DNA from: DATKKG01 sp964475215
Lineage (GTDB): Archaea > Thermoproteota > Nitrososphaeria > Conexivisphaerales > DTJL01
Direction of reading: 5' to 3'
Assembly: GCA_964475215.1 (NCBI GenBank)
Contig: CAYYVT010000032.1
Coordinates: 1 to 12,754, forward strand
Length of the DNA: 12,754 nt
Position numbers and translations under genes: made by a program. Below, in pieces: positions 1 to 7,431 of the stretch; position 1 is the first letter of the stretch, and every line of letters begins with the position of its first letter. The notes below the pieces were generated by a model. The model was not told the DNA's origin, ran no database searches, and worked only from the letters and a program-made list of their open reading frames with translations.

Positions 1-27
1 ATGAATTTGGGAACCAATGTGGAAACA

Positions 28-66
28 GCTTAAATCTCCTCATGGGGGACGTTCCCTCTTGAGGAG
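28..66 (+). promoter_or_regulatory. TATA-like box and ribosome binding site of the membrane protein gene
   Basis: GCTTAAATC at 28-36 resembles an archaeal TATA box and would place transcription start near 58. GAGGAG at 61-66 is an SD motif 7 bases before the ATG at 74. Together they favour the ATG at 74 over the earlier in-frame ATG at 17, which lies upstream of the TATA-like box. This is inference from spacing only. Confidence 0.45.
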
Positions 67-73
67 CGAAGCG

Positions 74-1552
74 ATGGGGCCAAGGCGCCGGAGCATGGTC
101 GTCACGGCGGCCCTTTTCGTCTTCACCTTCCTCTTCTACTACTGGTGCAATGCCCACACCTTTGTCATACCTTCTATCGATGGGCCTTACTACCTGATCG
201 AAGTGAAGGGAATACTATCCAATGGCGCGATGATCTACGCCGATCGTCCTCTCACCTTGGACGTGTTCGCGCTTATAGCGGCGGTTGTAAGAAGTGGGGG
301 ATCGAGCGTCATCGCAGGCTCGGCCCTTTTCGCCGCAGGCACCTCTGTCGCCGTATACATTCTTCTCAAGTCAATCTTCAAGAGCGAACTACCCGCCATC
401 GGTGCGGCGATAGCATCCGCCGTGGCCCCAGAACACATCGCCCTCTCCACCAACTTGATCAAGAACTCTGTGGGAGTGCTCTTCATCGTCGGGATGGTCT
501 ACTTCCTTCAGAGGACCATGAACCCTGAGACGAAGATGAGATGGAACGCCATCGGAGTCATGGGACTCTTCTACCTAGCGATGCTGACTCACGTACTCGA
601 CCAGGGGGTGGCCCTCCTGTTCATGGCCGGATATTTTGTCTTCGCCATCGCGTTGACCAAGAAGAGGTTGATCATGTCGTATGGCTCCTTCCTCCTGGTG
701 GCCTTGCTATCCACCGTAGGAGGGTACTTGCTATTCCCAGACTACTTCGGCGACTTCGAAAAGGGCCTAGTGTTCGTCTCAGACATAACAAGCGCGACCT
801 CTGGAGCCGCCGCCATCGGAGGCGGGGCACCTCAAGGCGGTGGGGTGAGCAACCCTCTTCTTGTTCTGTTCCTAGGTGCAGGTCTTCTGCTCACCGCGTA
901 TGAATGGGTGCGCGGGAACAGGGAGAGATCCGGCCTGATAGGGATGGCCACCGTCATTGGAGCACTGTTGGTCCTTCCCATCATACCCAGCGACTTTGCA
1001 TGGCGATTCGAGGCCATGGAGTTCATCCCCGTCTCAATCATCGTCGGGTATGCCCTGGCCAGCCTGAAGGGGAGGGGATTGGTTGTTCTAGCTTTGATAA
1101 TCCTGTTGAGCCCCCTGGCCCTTCTAGGGTACCAGACGGCGACGTCCCTTTCTCCCACCGTCAGCGTTCAAGGCTACTCGGAACTGGAGAAGATGGCTAC
1201 GGTGGTGGGGAATCGGTCCGTGCTGATCATCGAAGGTGGGGGGATGGCCTATTGGCCGCAATATGTGCTCGGGCTGCCGGTAGTGACGAATGCGACGCAG
1301 TGGCTTGGGAAAGGATATACTGTGTACGTGTTGGTGGGCTCCCAGGGTGGGGCAGGTCCGGGCAATTCGGGTACCGGTGCGCCTGCCGCCCAGGGCCCGC
1401 CAAACCAGCAGCCATCGGATGGAGGAGCAGGTCCGGGCGTCGGCGGTCCAGGTGGACAGGGGTCTCTGCCTGGTGTTTCGACGCCCGGCTTGAACACAGC
1501 TAACCTGACCCTGGTCTATCAAGGGAGCGTCTACTCCCTTTACAAGTACTAG
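74..1552 (+). CDS. Multi-pass membrane protein, GT-C glycosyltransferase-like
   Basis: This 492-residue integral membrane protein has about 11-12 hydrophobic segments, the first at residues 8-27 after a short basic N-terminus (GPRRRS). The first extracytoplasmic loop holds the acidic motif SIDGPYYL, placed like the Asp-containing loop of GT-C enzymes (the PMT/ArnT/STT3 type), which transfer sugars from lipid carriers. A second motif, LTHVLDQGVALL, fits the pattern of uncharacterised archaeal GT-C relatives. After the last helix a short soluble tail ends in LTLVYQGSVYSLYKY, a strand pair often seen at the end of such proteins. Residues about 422-473 form a low-complexity Gly/Pro/Gln-rich insert. 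The start at 74 is chosen for its SD motif; an ATG at 17 would add 19 residues. The substrate cannot be read from the sequence, and a polysaccharide-related permease-like protein is an alternative. No operon partner is visible. Confidence 0.7.
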   Translation: MGPRRRSMVVTAALFVFTFLFYYWCNAHTFVIPSIDGPYYLIEVKGILSNGAMIYADRPLTLDVFALIAAVVRSGGSSVIAGSALFAAGTSVAVYILLKSIFKSELPAIGAAIASAVAPEHIALSTNLIKNSVGVLFIVGMVYFLQRTMNPETKMRWNAIGVMGLFYLAMLTHVLDQGVALLFMAGYFVFAIALTKKRLIMSYGSFLLVALLSTVGGYLLFPDYFGDFEKGLVFVSDITSATSGAAAIGGGAPQGGGVSNPLLVLFLGAGLLLTAYEWVRGNRERSGLIGMATVIGALLVLPIIPSDFAWRFEAMEFIPVSIIVGYALASLKGRGLVVLALIILLSPLALLGYQTATSLSPTVSVQGYSELEKMATVVGNRSVLIIEGGGMAYWPQYVLGLPVVTNATQWLGKGYTVYVLVGSQGGAGPGNSGTGAPAAQGPPNQQPSDGGAGPGVGGPGGQGSLPGVSTPGLNTANLTLVYQGSVYSLYKY

Positions 1553-1652
1553 TGGCCCCTGGAGCGGGGCGAAGCTCCTGCGGCCTGGCTGGATTGACTT
1601 GAGAGATCCGCCATCAGAGGCCCGCCCGGATTGTCCCGACGGGATCTTGCGC

Positions 1653-2636
1653 TCAGATATGGTCCTCGACGGGCATCGGCCTGTAGGGGGCCTCCAGCTG
1701 CTTGGTTTCGTCGGAGCTTAGCTTGAGCTCAACCGCCTCGGCGAGCTCACGAATCTGTGACGGCTTGGTGGCTCCAACGATCGGCGAAGTTACGCCGGGC
1801 TTCTGCAGGAGCCATGCGACAGCCACCTGAGCTGGCTTGACGTCCTTTTCCGTGGCAACTTTGAGGAGCGCTTCGAGCACGTCAAAGTCCTGTGGCTTGA
1901 AGAACCTGCCCTTCAGGTATCGATCACTTTCATAACGCCGACCATGAGGAGTCGTATGCCTGCTGTATTTCCCCGAAAGAAACCCTCTGGCCAACGGACT
2001 CCACGGTATGACGCCGAGCCCTTTAGAAACGCAAAGGGGGATCATCTCCCGCTCCTCCTCCCTGTACACGAGGCTGTACTGGTTCTGCATTGAGATGAAC
2101 TTCTCCAGCCCTAGCCTCTCACTGAGATCCATGGCCGTCGCAAGCTGCCAAGCCCACATGCTTGAGGCCCCAATGTAACTCACTACTCCTTCCGCATGTA
2201 CCAGATCGTTTAGAGTCGAAAGAGTCTCCTGGATGGGGGTTTCGTAGTCCCAGCGGTGGATCTGGTAAAGGTCGATGTACTTCAGGTTGAGCCTCTCCAG
2301 CGAGCGTTTCACTTCACGGCGGACGTGCTTGCGAGAGAGCCCTCGGTCATTTGGTCCGGTGCCCGTAGGGTGGTAGACCTTGGTGGCTATGACGAGCTCA
2401 TCTCGCCTACCCTGGATCGCCTTGCCAACTATCTCCTCGGAGCGGCCGTCGGAGTACATGTTTGCAGTGTCCAAGAAGTTGATGCCAACATCGAGGGCCG
2501 CCTTGATGACCTTGGCCGAATCCTCGTAACCCAGCGTCCAGGAGAAGTTTCCAACCTTGACCCCGCCGAAGCCCATACAGCCCAGGCAGAGGCGAGAGAC
2601 CTTCAGGCCGCTCGCCCCGAGACGAACGAACTGCAT
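1653..2636 (-). CDS. Aldo/keto reductase, NADPH-dependent
   Basis: This is a 327-residue TIM-barrel oxidoreductase of the aldo/keto reductase superfamily, which reduces aldehydes or ketones with NAD(P)H in the cytosol. The full catalytic tetrad is visible: Asp56 (FLDTANMYS), Tyr61, Lys86 (VIATKV) and His127 (YQIHRWD). The N-terminus has the usual hairpin (LGASGLKVSRLCLGCMGFGG). The C-terminal cofactor region has GVIPWSPLARGFLSGKY and SPIVGATKPSQIRE. The length is typical, and the sequence resembles the bacterial YajO/Tas-like branch. The start at 2636 is chosen because a TATA box lies 26 bases upstream, giving a leaderless mRNA, and because family members begin with M-x-x-R-x-LG. An upstream in-frame ATG at 2696 would add 20 unrelated residues and lies before the TATA box. 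The gene is downstream of the ATPase operon but has its own promoter. The substrate is unknown. Confidence 0.95.
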   Translation of the reverse strand: MQFVRLGASGLKVSRLCLGCMGFGGVKVGNFSWTLGYEDSAKVIKAALDVGINFLDTANMYSDGRSEEIVGKAIQGRRDELVIATKVYHPTGTGPNDRGLSRKHVRREVKRSLERLNLKYIDLYQIHRWDYETPIQETLSTLNDLVHAEGVVSYIGASSMWAWQLATAMDLSERLGLEKFISMQNQYSLVYREEEREMIPLCVSKGLGVIPWSPLARGFLSGKYSRHTTPHGRRYESDRYLKGRFFKPQDFDVLEALLKVATEKDVKPAQVAVAWLLQKPGVTSPIVGATKPSQIRELAEAVELKLSSDETKQLEAPYRPMPVEDHI

Positions 2637-2658
2637 AGCTCCATTGTTGCCTCCCTCT

Positions 2659-2668
2659 TCTAAATAGA
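2659..2668 (-). promoter_or_regulatory. TATA box of the aldo/keto reductase gene
   Basis: Read on the minus strand this is CTATTTAGA, an archaeal TATA box whose centre is about 26 bases before the ATG at 2636. The mRNA would therefore be leaderless. A purine-rich GAGGGAGG lies between box and start but is 13 bases from the ATG, too far for a good SD motif. Confidence 0.55.
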
Positions 2669-2742
2669 CTTGTCTGAGGCTGCATATGATGGTCAAAGTC
2701 CTCGGACGCCCGGCGGCCGATACTGGACTTTCGCGCCGACCC

Positions 2743-2763
2743 GGGCGGGGGGCGCGCCCGCCC
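2743..2763. repeat. GC-only inverted repeat after the ATPase operon
   Basis: A perfect 7-bp stem (GGGCGGG at 2743-2749, CCCGCCC at 2757-2763) encloses a 7-base loop. It sits about 57 bases past the last ATPase-operon ORF and upstream of the aldo/keto reductase promoter, where an mRNA 3' end would fall. No T-run follows on the minus strand, so it is not a standard archaeal terminator. It may be a 3'-end structure or a chance product of GC-rich DNA. Confidence 0.3.
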
Positions 2764-2819
2764 AGAATCTCGCCTAAGGATCTCGGTCAGGTTTGAGAAC
2801 CAGGGTGACGCCCAGGATA

Positions 2820-2972
2820 CTAAAGGTTCTTGAAGCCGTCGACTGTGCGCTTCTTCAGCTCCGACAGCTGGACCTCGGCGTCTGCCAAGTACTCCTTGGC
2901 CCTGGCCTGGACGGCCTCTCGGGCTTCGGCGAAGGCCTTCGGCTCCTTGGCCTTATGACGTTCCTCCGCCAT
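2820..2972 (-). CDS. Small charged helical protein, possible ATPase accessory subunit
   Basis: A 50-codon ORF follows atpD by 17 bases on the same strand. It has a strong SD motif, GGAGG at 2981-2985, 8 bases before its ATG. A GTG at 2993, overlapping the atpD stop codon, is an alternative start that would add 7 residues. The product begins MAEERHKAKEPKAF and ends KKRTVDGFKNL. It is rich in Ala, Glu, Lys and Arg with no Pro after residue 11 and only one Gly, so it is predicted to be almost entirely helical and soluble. In Sulfolobus the ATPase operon also has a very small subunit gene (epsilon) after the D-type gene, so position supports an ATPase role. Short peripheral-stalk proteins (H/G type) have similar composition. 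I see no sequence motif that proves either identity. Confidence 0.6.
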   Translation of the reverse strand: MAEERHKAKEPKAFAEAREAVQARAKEYLADAEVQLSELKKRTVDGFKNL

Positions 2973-2989
2973 GTCGGCTGCCTCCGAGC

Positions 2990-3625
2990 TCACTCCAGCT
3001 GCCTCCGCCTCTCCAGCACCCGCTTGACGCTCTTAAGCCTTACAAATTCCTCCCTGTCCCGCTCCTCGAGCGTAGCCGAAATGAACCTGATCTGGGACTG
3101 GTACTGGGGGATGATGATGAACTCTAGGGCGTTGAGGGTTCGCTGAGTCTTCTCGATTTCGCTGACCAGCCTGAAGATTACGTTCTCCATCTCCGCCGCC
3201 TTGAGGATGCTCGGAAGAAGAGAGGAGAGAAATGCGTAGGCCTGATCGAGAGAGTAAGACGTGTCGCCGAAGCCGTAGGGTCGCAGGACCTCCTTGAAGT
3301 TGAGCGTCAGCGATGGGACGTCAACGTCCACTATGCGTCTGACGTTGACCGTGACGTCGGCCGAGGGGGGCGCGGCCTTCGCCGTGGCCTCCAGCCGCAT
3401 TGAGCCCATCTCGATGTAAGCCCCGTACAGGTAGTCGTAGCCCTTCAGGACGGAAGTGCTGAGGCTCTTGTTTGCCTTGGTCGCCTCGTCCATGTATTCG
3501 TTAAGCTTCTTCAGAAGGACCTCCCGCTTGTCGTCCAGGATCTTGTGTATCTTCTGGGCGACCACGAGGGAGCGTCTAAGCCTTATGAGCTCCAGCTTCG
3601 TGGGCTGGATCTTCTGGCTGGACAT
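2990..3625 (-). CDS. atpD: A-type ATP synthase subunit D
   Basis: Subunit D is the long coiled-coil rotor shaft that turns inside the A3B3 head and couples it to the membrane ring through F and C. The 211-residue length is normal. The N-terminal helix shows the family signature PTKLELIRLRRSLVVAQKIH. The C-terminal helix shows EIEKTQRTLNALEFIIIPQY followed by the charged stretch EERDREEFVRLKSVKRVLERR. The middle, residues about 60-130, is the globular base. The ATG is 6 bases after the atpB stop codon. The purine-rich GGGGAAG before it is only a weak SD motif, so translational coupling to atpB is likely. The TGA stop overlaps a possible GTG start of the next small ORF. Confidence 0.97.
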   Translation of the reverse strand: MSSQKIQPTKLELIRLRRSLVVAQKIHKILDDKREVLLKKLNEYMDEATKANKSLSTSVLKGYDYLYGAYIEMGSMRLEATAKAAPPSADVTVNVRRIVDVDVPSLTLNFKEVLRPYGFGDTSYSLDQAYAFLSSLLPSILKAAEMENVIFRLVSEIEKTQRTLNALEFIIIPQYQSQIRFISATLEERDREEFVRLKSVKRVLERRRQLE

Positions 3626-3631
3626 CTTCCC

Positions 3632-5029
3632 CTACTGCTTCTCCCTGTAGTATTTGGCGAGGCTGTCGGTCTTTATCTTGGTGAGCTCCCCCTCCGGCAG
3701 CATGGAGAGGATTTCGTTCCAGGCAATGGCCATGGTTTCGTCCAAGGTCCTTGCCTCTTCGTAGCTCTGAGTGAGGAACTTCTGCTCGAAGGCGTCCCCG
3801 AAGTCGAGGTACCTCAGGTCCACCGGAGCCAGGCCGGCCTTCCCGACGATGCCGACGAGGGCACGAAGCTCCTGAGCCCTGGAGTAGGAGTCGTACAACT
3901 GGTTGCTCACTTCGGCATGGTCGGGCCTCGTCTTTCCTTCTCCGATTCCGTCCTTCATCAGCCTGCTCAAGCTAGAGAGCACCTGCACGGGAGGGTAGAT
4001 CCCCTTCCTGAAGAGCTCCCTGTCCAGCACCACCTGGCCCTCCGTGATGTAGCCCGTCAGGTCCGGGATGGGGTGGGTGATGTCGTCGCTGGGCATGCTG
4101 AGTATGGGGAGCTGAGTGATGCTTCCCGTCCTCCCCTTGATCCTGCCCGCCCGTTCGAAGTTCGTCGCGAGGTCAGTGTAAAGGTAGCCCGGATAGCCCT
4201 TCCTCCCCGGCACCTCCTCCCTTGCGGCGCTTATCTCCCTCAGGGCCTCAGCGTAGTTGGTCATGTCGGTGAGAATGACCAAGACATGGAGGTTACCTGT
4301 GAAGGCGAGGTACTCGGCAGCTGTGAGTGCAACCTTGGGAGTGATTATCCTCTCGATGGCAGGATCGTTGGCGAGGTTCAGAAAGAGGACGCTCCTCTTG
4401 AGGGCGCCCGTCTCCTCCAATGCCTTCCTGAAGAACGAGGCCTCGTCGTTCTGGACGCCGATGGCGGCGAAGACGACGGCGAAGTCCTGGCCACCTCCCT
4501 TCACTGAAGCCTGACGAGCGATCTGCGCAGCGAGAAGGTTGTGAGGGAGGCCGGCTCCCGAGAAGATGGGGAGCTTCTGACCCCTGACCAGCGTGAGCAT
4601 CCCGTCGATCACGGAGACTCCGGTCTGAATGAAATCGATTGGGTAGTCCCTCATGGATGGGTTCATGGGCGAACCGTTCACGTCGCGGAACTCCTCACCT
4701 AGAGGAGGTGGGAGGCCGTCGAGCGGACGCCCGAGCCCATCGAAGACCCTTCCAAGCAGCTCCATGGAGACGGGCATCTCCATAGGCTTGCCAAGGAACT
4801 TCACAGCTGTGCCAGCCGTTGATATGCCGGATGTGCCTGCGAAGACCTGAATGACCGCCCTCCCTCCACCGACCTCGAGGACCCTCCCCAGCCTCCTGCT
4901 GCCCTGGCCCATCTCAACCTCGACCAGCTCGTCGTAGGAGACCTGCCCCACCCCGTCCACGATCAGGAGGGGACCCTTGAGCTCCGCCACCTTGGAGTAT
5001 TCGACGCCGCCGCTTCGCTTAGGCTGCAA
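3632..5029 (-). CDS. atpB: A-type ATP synthase subunit B (regulatory, non-catalytic)
   Basis: Subunit B alternates with A in the hexameric head and binds nucleotide without hydrolysing it. In TTG-start numbering the protein has 465 residues. The N-terminal barrel begins VEYSKVAELKGPLLIVDGVG. At the place of the P-loop it has SGAGLPHN (157-164), the hallmark of B rather than A. Further family blocks are ILTDMTNYAEALREISAARE and GRTGSITQLPILSMPSDDITHP. The TTG at 5029 is preferred because AAGGAG (5039-5044) lies 9 bases upstream and the resulting length matches archaeal B subunits (about 460). An ATG at 5071 would add 14 residues and overlap atpA by 53 bases. With the TTG the overlap is 11 bases. 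Confidence 0.97.
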   Translation of the reverse strand: MQPKRSGGVEYSKVAELKGPLLIVDGVGQVSYDELVEVEMGQGSRRLGRVLEVGGGRAVIQVFAGTSGISTAGTAVKFLGKPMEMPVSMELLGRVFDGLGRPLDGLPPPLGEEFRDVNGSPMNPSMRDYPIDFIQTGVSVIDGMLTLVRGQKLPIFSGAGLPHNLLAAQIARQASVKGGGQDFAVVFAAIGVQNDEASFFRKALEETGALKRSVLFLNLANDPAIERIITPKVALTAAEYLAFTGNLHVLVILTDMTNYAEALREISAAREEVPGRKGYPGYLYTDLATNFERAGRIKGRTGSITQLPILSMPSDDITHPIPDLTGYITEGQVVLDRELFRKGIYPPVQVLSSLSRLMKDGIGEGKTRPDHAEVSNQLYDSYSRAQELRALVGIVGKAGLAPVDLRYLDFGDAFEQKFLTQSYEEARTLDETMAIAWNEILSMLPEGELTKIKTDSLAKYYREKQ

Positions 5030-6803
5030 CTTGGGCAACTCCTTGAGGCATAAGGGCCTTGAAGGCAGCATTCATTTCATCCGTGAGGTCGCTGATCTTG
5101 AAGAGCTCGTCGTCCTTTATCTCGAACCGGGCACGCATTATCTTGGCGATGACGGGCATGGCCCTGACGGACTGCAGGGGTACGCCCGCCTTCAGAGCTG
5201 CTCCCGCTTCCTTATAGAAGGCCACGATGATCCTGAGCAGAGCGACCTGCCTCTTAGGATTGGTGTAGCTGTCGATGGGATCGTAGGCGGTCTGCTGCAG
5301 GAAGCCCACCTTGATGATCCTCGCGACGTCAAGTATCAGCTTCTCTTCATCCGGGAGGACTTCGGGTCCTAGGAGGCGGACGATCTCCTTGAGGGTGTCC
5401 TCCCTCTGCAGGATCTGGTATGCCTCCAGCCTGAGATCGTACCAACCCTTGTCGACATTCGCCTTCCACCAGGGCGCTACCTTGTCCAGGAAGCCAGAGT
5501 AGCTCGTCATCCAGTTGATGGCGGGGTAGTGCCTGGAGTAGGCGAGCTTGGTATCCAGAGCCCAGAAGGTCCTGATGAACCTCATGGTGTGGGTCGTGAC
5601 CGGCTCGGTGAAGTCTCCGCCACTGGGCGAGACGGCGCCCACCAGGCTGATTGAACCTGTCCTCGCCGGGGTCCCGAGAGCGTTCACTCGCCCCGCGCGC
5701 TCGTAGAACTCGGCAAGCCTAGAGGCAAGATAGGACGGGTAACCCTCCTCCGCCGGCATCTCCTCAAGCCTGCCGCTGATTTCACGCAGGGCCTCCGCCC
5801 ACCTAGAGGTGGAATCGGCCAGCATGACCACGTCGTAGCCCATGTCCCTATAGTACTCGGCGAGAGTAGCCCCCGTGTAGATGCTGGCTTCCCTGGCAGC
5901 GACAGGCATGTTGCTGGTGTTCGCCACCAGCACAGTCCGCTGCATCAACGGCTTCCCGGAGTACGGATCTATTAGCTCGGGGAACTCCTTCAACACCTCG
6001 GTCATTTCGTTCCCCCTTTCTCCACAGCCGACGTAGACGACGACCTTAGTGTCGGCCCAAGAAGCGATCTGATGACTCGTGACAGTTTTGCCCGTCCCGA
6101 AACCCCCTGGTATCGCGGCGGCGCCGCCCTTGGCAAGGGGGAAGAATGTGTCGATGACCCTCTGGCCCGTGACCAGGGGGATCTCGGGCTCGAGGCGCTG
6201 CTTGTACGGCCTGGGCCGCCTGACGGGCCAGTAATGATATAACTTCAGAGGCGTTTTGATGCCGTTCCCTATCGTGACGATTTCGTGCTCGATGTCGTAG
6301 TCGCCCTCGGGCTCGACGCTCTGCAGGGGGCCTCCCTTGACGTCCGGTGGGACCATCACCCTATGCTCCACGGTGGATGTCTCGTTGATGGTGCCTAGGA
6401 CGGTGCCAGGCTCGGCGTCGTCTCCCACCTTGACCTTGGGCATGAAATGCCACTTTGTCGTCCTGGGAAGGGAGAAGGCGTTCACCCCCCTCCTGATGTA
6501 GGGTCCTGAGGCTGCAGCGAGTTCAGGGAGGGGCCTCTGGAGGCCATCGTAAATCTGGCTCATTATTCCGGGGCCCAGCGTGACCGAAAGGGGCATGCCG
6601 GTGCCAACAACTGGTTCTCCGGGACGAAGGCCGCTGGTCGACTCGTAAACCTGCACGAAGGCGATGTCGCCGGTGACTTTGATGACTTCTCCGACCAGCT
6701 TGTCCTCCCCCACGCTAACGGTTTCGGCCATCTTGACCTCGGACATGCCGTCAGCCTTTACCGCGGGACCGCTGATCCAGACTATCTTGCCCTTCGCTGC
6801 CAA
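5019..6803 (-). CDS. atpA: A-type ATP synthase subunit A (catalytic)
   Basis: This is the catalytic nucleotide-binding subunit of the cytoplasmic head. TTG-start numbering gives 594 residues, normal for the family. The N-terminus AAKGKIVWISGPAVKADGM matches archaeal A subunits. The A-specific bulge domain lies at about 100-190. The P-loop is GGFGTGKT (233-240), followed by GCGERGNEM with the catalytic Glu262, then Walker B VVMLADSTSRWAEALRE. Archaeal A subunits usually have GPFGSGKT, so Pro to Gly and Ser to Thr are departures. The TTG at 6803 lies one base after the atpE stop codon with AAGGAG (6814-6819) 10 bases upstream. An ATG at 6833 would add ten residues (MNGISRRRSS) that do not fit the family and would overlap atpE by 29 bases. 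Confidence 0.99.
   Translation of the reverse strand: MAAKGKIVWISGPAVKADGMSEVKMAETVSVGEDKLVGEVIKVTGDIAFVQVYESTSGLRPGEPVVGTGMPLSVTLGPGIMSQIYDGLQRPLPELAAASGPYIRRGVNAFSLPRTTKWHFMPKVKVGDDAEPGTVLGTINETSTVEHRVMVPPDVKGGPLQSVEPEGDYDIEHEIVTIGNGIKTPLKLYHYWPVRRPRPYKQRLEPEIPLVTGQRVIDTFFPLAKGGAAAIPGGFGTGKTVTSHQIASWADTKVVVYVGCGERGNEMTEVLKEFPELIDPYSGKPLMQRTVLVANTSNMPVAAREASIYTGATLAEYYRDMGYDVVMLADSTSRWAEALREISGRLEEMPAEEGYPSYLASRLAEFYERAGRVNALGTPARTGSISLVGAVSPSGGDFTEPVTTHTMRFIRTFWALDTKLAYSRHYPAINWMTSYSGFLDKVAPWWKANVDKGWYDLRLEAYQILQREDTLKEIVRLLGPEVLPDEEKLILDVARIIKVGFLQQTAYDPIDSYTNPKRQVALLRIIVAFYKEAGAALKAGVPLQSVRAMPVIAKIMRARFEIKDDELFKISDLTDEMNAAFKALMPQGVAQVAA
5039..5044 (-). promoter_or_regulatory. Ribosome binding site deciding the atpB TTG start
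   Basis: AAGGAG on the minus strand, inside the end of atpA, is 9 bases before the TTG at 5029. The ATG at 5071 has no comparable motif in the bases checked. Confidence 0.6.
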
Positions 6804-6804
6804 A

Positions 6805-7431
6805 CTACTTCTTCTCCTTGAAATACCGTTCATAAACCCTTTTCCGTATGCTGGGTTTCATCCTCTCAAGTCTCGCCTCGAACGTGCTGTTAAACTCTAC
6901 GTTGCCGTCCCTGCTGACGATGATGAAGCCGCCGGCACCCTCGAAATGCTTCTTGGAGACGGTGAGGGCGAAGCCGGGGAACTCCTTGTTGGTGTCCTTC
7001 AGGGCGGCCGCGAGGGATGCCGAGTCCAACTCCGGGCATGAGAGGACGTATTCGCCGGGGTCCAGCTCAGCGAGGGACTCCCTAAGGAGCCTCGCTGTCG
7101 CCTTTTCGTATCTGGCGTTGCGTGGGGCCGACCGCACGTCTTCGAGGGCCTCCAGGATCACGGCTTCGAAGAAGTTCTCGAAGGCTGACAGCTGGGCGTT
7201 TCTGGCTTGCAGCTCGGCAGAGCCCAAGATCTTCCTTTTGACGTTCTCAGCCTCCTTTCTCCCCTCCAGCATGGACTCCGTCCCCTTCTGGGCGGCCCTG
7301 TTCTCGTACTCGTCCAGGATCTTGATGGAGGACGCCAACGCTTCGTCGAGCAGCGCTTTGAGAGACGCCGACTCTTCGCCTAATACCTTCCCCACAGTGG
7401 CTTCAATTTCTGTGCTCGGCAACTTACACAC
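6805..7431 (-). CDS. atpE: A-type ATP synthase subunit E
   Basis: Subunit E forms the peripheral stalk that holds the head still against rotation, normally paired with H (G). The 208-residue product has an N-terminal helical, coiled-coil-like half (residues about 15-100, rich in Ala, Glu, Lys). It ends in a globular C-terminal domain with the family block GAGGFIIVSRDGNVEFNSTF followed by EARLERMKPSIRKRVYERYF. The start codon is GTG at 7431, overlapping the atpF stop by one base (TAGTG). A TTG three codons further in is an alternative start. No subunit H gene precedes it, although H commonly accompanies E in archaeal operons; the small ORF at 2820-2972 might fill that role, but this is speculation. 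Confidence 0.95.
   Translation of the reverse strand: MCKLPSTEIEATVGKVLGEESASLKALLDEALASSIKILDEYENRAAQKGTESMLEGRKEAENVKRKILGSAELQARNAQLSAFENFFEAVILEALEDVRSAPRNARYEKATARLLRESLAELDPGEYVLSCPELDSASLAAALKDTNKEFPGFALTVSKKHFEGAGGFIIVSRDGNVEFNSTFEARLERMKPSIRKRVYERYFKEKK
6814..6819 (-). promoter_or_regulatory. Ribosome binding site deciding the atpA TTG start
   Basis: AAGGAG on the minus strand, within the last codons of atpE, is 10 bases before the TTG at 6803. It is downstream of the ATG at 6833, so it can only serve the TTG. Confidence 0.65.

Noticed and set aside
1..33. A short plus-strand frame ending in TAA at 31-33, possibly the tail of an upstream gene
   Set aside because: Ten codons are too few to judge, and nothing in them is recognisable.
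17..73. N-terminal extension of the membrane protein from the ATG at 17
   Set aside because: The extension crosses a TATA-like box and lacks an SD motif, while the ATG at 74 has GAGGAG at good spacing.
3545..4507. A 320-codon plus-strand frame opposite atpB
   Set aside because: It is the antisense shadow of the well-supported atpB gene. Long antisense frames are expected in GC-rich DNA.
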